A stretch of DNA of 41,757 nucleotides, from contig CALVHG010000019.1 of NCBI GenBank assembly GCA_944327285.1, forward strand, positions 1 to 41,757. The letters run 5' to 3'. The notes beneath the pieces were generated by a model that worked only from the letters and a program-made list of their open reading frames with translations, searched no databases and was not told where the DNA came from. Shown piece after piece: positions 41,123 to 41,757 of this stretch. Origin of the DNA: an uncultured Desulfovibrio sp. (GTDB lineage Bacteria; Desulfobacterota; Desulfovibrionia; Desulfovibrionales; Desulfovibrionaceae). Position 1 is the first letter of the stretch. Each line of letters opens with the position of its first letter. A program made the position numbers and the translations under genes.

Positions 41123-41757
41123 CGGCGCTTTTGCCGACGCTGGAAGAATTTTTCGTGGCGCATGGCTATGCCGTGCGCGCGCCGCGTCGCGTACTGCCCT
41201 TTCATCGCCGCATCTTCCGGGCGCTGACGCGCTGGGTTACGGCGTCTCTGCCGGGCGGCAGGCGCAATCTGGCCATCTGCATGCCGCCGCGCCACGGCAA
41301 GACCTTCATCGCCCGCGATCTGGTGGCCTGGGGACTGGCCGTCTGGCCGGACAGCGAATGGATTTACACCTCCTGCTCCGCGAAGCTCGCCATTGCCCAG
41401 ACCGTGGCCATACGCGCCGCCGTCAGCGCCGACTGGTACAGAACCGCCTTTCCCTATGTGGGCGTGCTGCCCGGCAAGGGACGACAGGATCAGTTCTCCA
41501 CGCCCGCGGGCGGTTCCGTCTACGGCGTGGGCGTGGGCGGAACCATCACCGGTTTCGGCGCGGGCAAGAAGCGCCGCGAGTTCGGCGGCGGCATCGTCAT
41601 CGACGACCCCTTGCAGGCCAAGGACGCCTATTCCGAAGCCGTGCGCGAAAGCTGCAATCTCTGGTACTCCCAGACGCTCTACTCGCGCCGCAACGCCGAC
41701 GCCACGCCCGTGCTGCTCATCATGCAGCGTCTGCACGAGCGTGACCTTGTGGGCTAT
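41119..41757 (+). CDS. Terminase large subunit (partial, runs off window)
   Basis: 213 codons visible, no stop before the window end. DNA-packaging ATPase-nuclease. Walker A MPPRHGKT (55-62), Walker B GIVIDDP (158-164), and the coupling region MQRLHERDL. The nuclease half lies beyond the window. ATG 41119 overlaps the small subunit stop. Confidence 0.92.
   Translation, partial: MTALLPTLEEFFVAHGYAVRAPRRVLPFHRRIFRALTRWVTASLPGGRRNLAICMPPRHGKTFIARDLVAWGLAVWPDSEWIYTSCSAKLAIAQTVAIRAAVSADWYRTAFPYVGVLPGKGRQDQFSTPAGGSVYGVGVGGTITGFGAGKKRREFGGGIVIDDPLQAKDAYSEAVRESCNLWYSQTLYSRRNADATPVLLIMQRLHERDLVGY

Larger units (their letters stand above)
23182..41757. mobile_element. Prophage (left end at tRNA-Val; right end outside window)
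   Basis: Starts at the tRNA-Val 3' half with a tyrosine integrase and excisionase-like gene, followed by recombination genes, two regulator loci, methyltransferase, replication and terminase genes in the usual order of a lambda-like temperate phage. Structural genes would follow the terminase beyond the window. The host repeats A and B were not found in it. Several genes are frameshifted, so it may be defective. Confidence 0.93.

Overview
The window looks like a chromosome segment of a GC-rich, Gram-negative, sulfate-reducer-like bacterium, most likely Desulfovibrionaceae (Desulfobacterota). That placement is inferred from the gene set and style: a RicT/PSP1 protein next to MetG, an AddAB-type nuclease pair, a GGDG/PKTIDND phosphofructokinase, and phage integrase and Lar-type proteins of the kind seen in Desulfovibrio prophages. 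No search was run.

Positions 1-23,225 are host backbone. From left to right they hold: two identical tRNA-Met(CAT) genes with their own promoters and terminators; uppP; a 61-codon orphan; metG and ricT on the minus strand; an HD-domain protein; a tightly packed pfk-addA-addB operon; sbcC and sbcD facing it; a DsbA-like protein; a frameshifted chemotaxis receptor; and tRNA-Val(TAC). Seven copies of a ~145-bp multi-hairpin repeat ending in TAGAGC/GCTCTA and three copies of a G-rich repeat lie between these genes. I found neither repeat in the prophage.

From tRNA-Val to the window end (about 23.2-41.76 kb, continuing beyond it) lies a prophage. Its integrase runs antisense into the tRNA gene, which marks the left attachment site. 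A long leftward early operon (29.87-23.18 kb) carries small membrane proteins, a PD-(D/E)XK exonuclease, a RecT-like annealing protein, a PP-loop (PAPS reductase-like) protein, two Lar-type zinc-ribbon proteins, an excisionase-like protein and the integrase. Between 30 and 35.3 kb is a regulatory and accessory zone: a small HTH regulator with palindromic operators, a DUF4160/DUF2442 pair, and an AT-rich cassette with a ClpP/SDH-fold protease, a small membrane protein and a coiled-coil membrane protein. A divergent repressor/Cro switch at 35.3-36.1 kb shares its operator motif with an array of three sites in front of the small membrane protein. The rightward operon holds a CII-like regulator, a cytosine-5 DNA methyltransferase with a second phage gene embedded in its +1 frame, a replication protein, small proteins, and the small and large terminase subunits. 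The large subunit is cut by the window end.

The clearest oddity is a cluster of ten gene disruptions. Most are one-base losses in short homopolymer runs. All lie between 21.5 and 39.3 kb (the chemotaxis receptor plus the prophage), while the long genes before 21 kb are intact. Either the prophage region is decaying or the sequence is locally unreliable; raw reads would decide.
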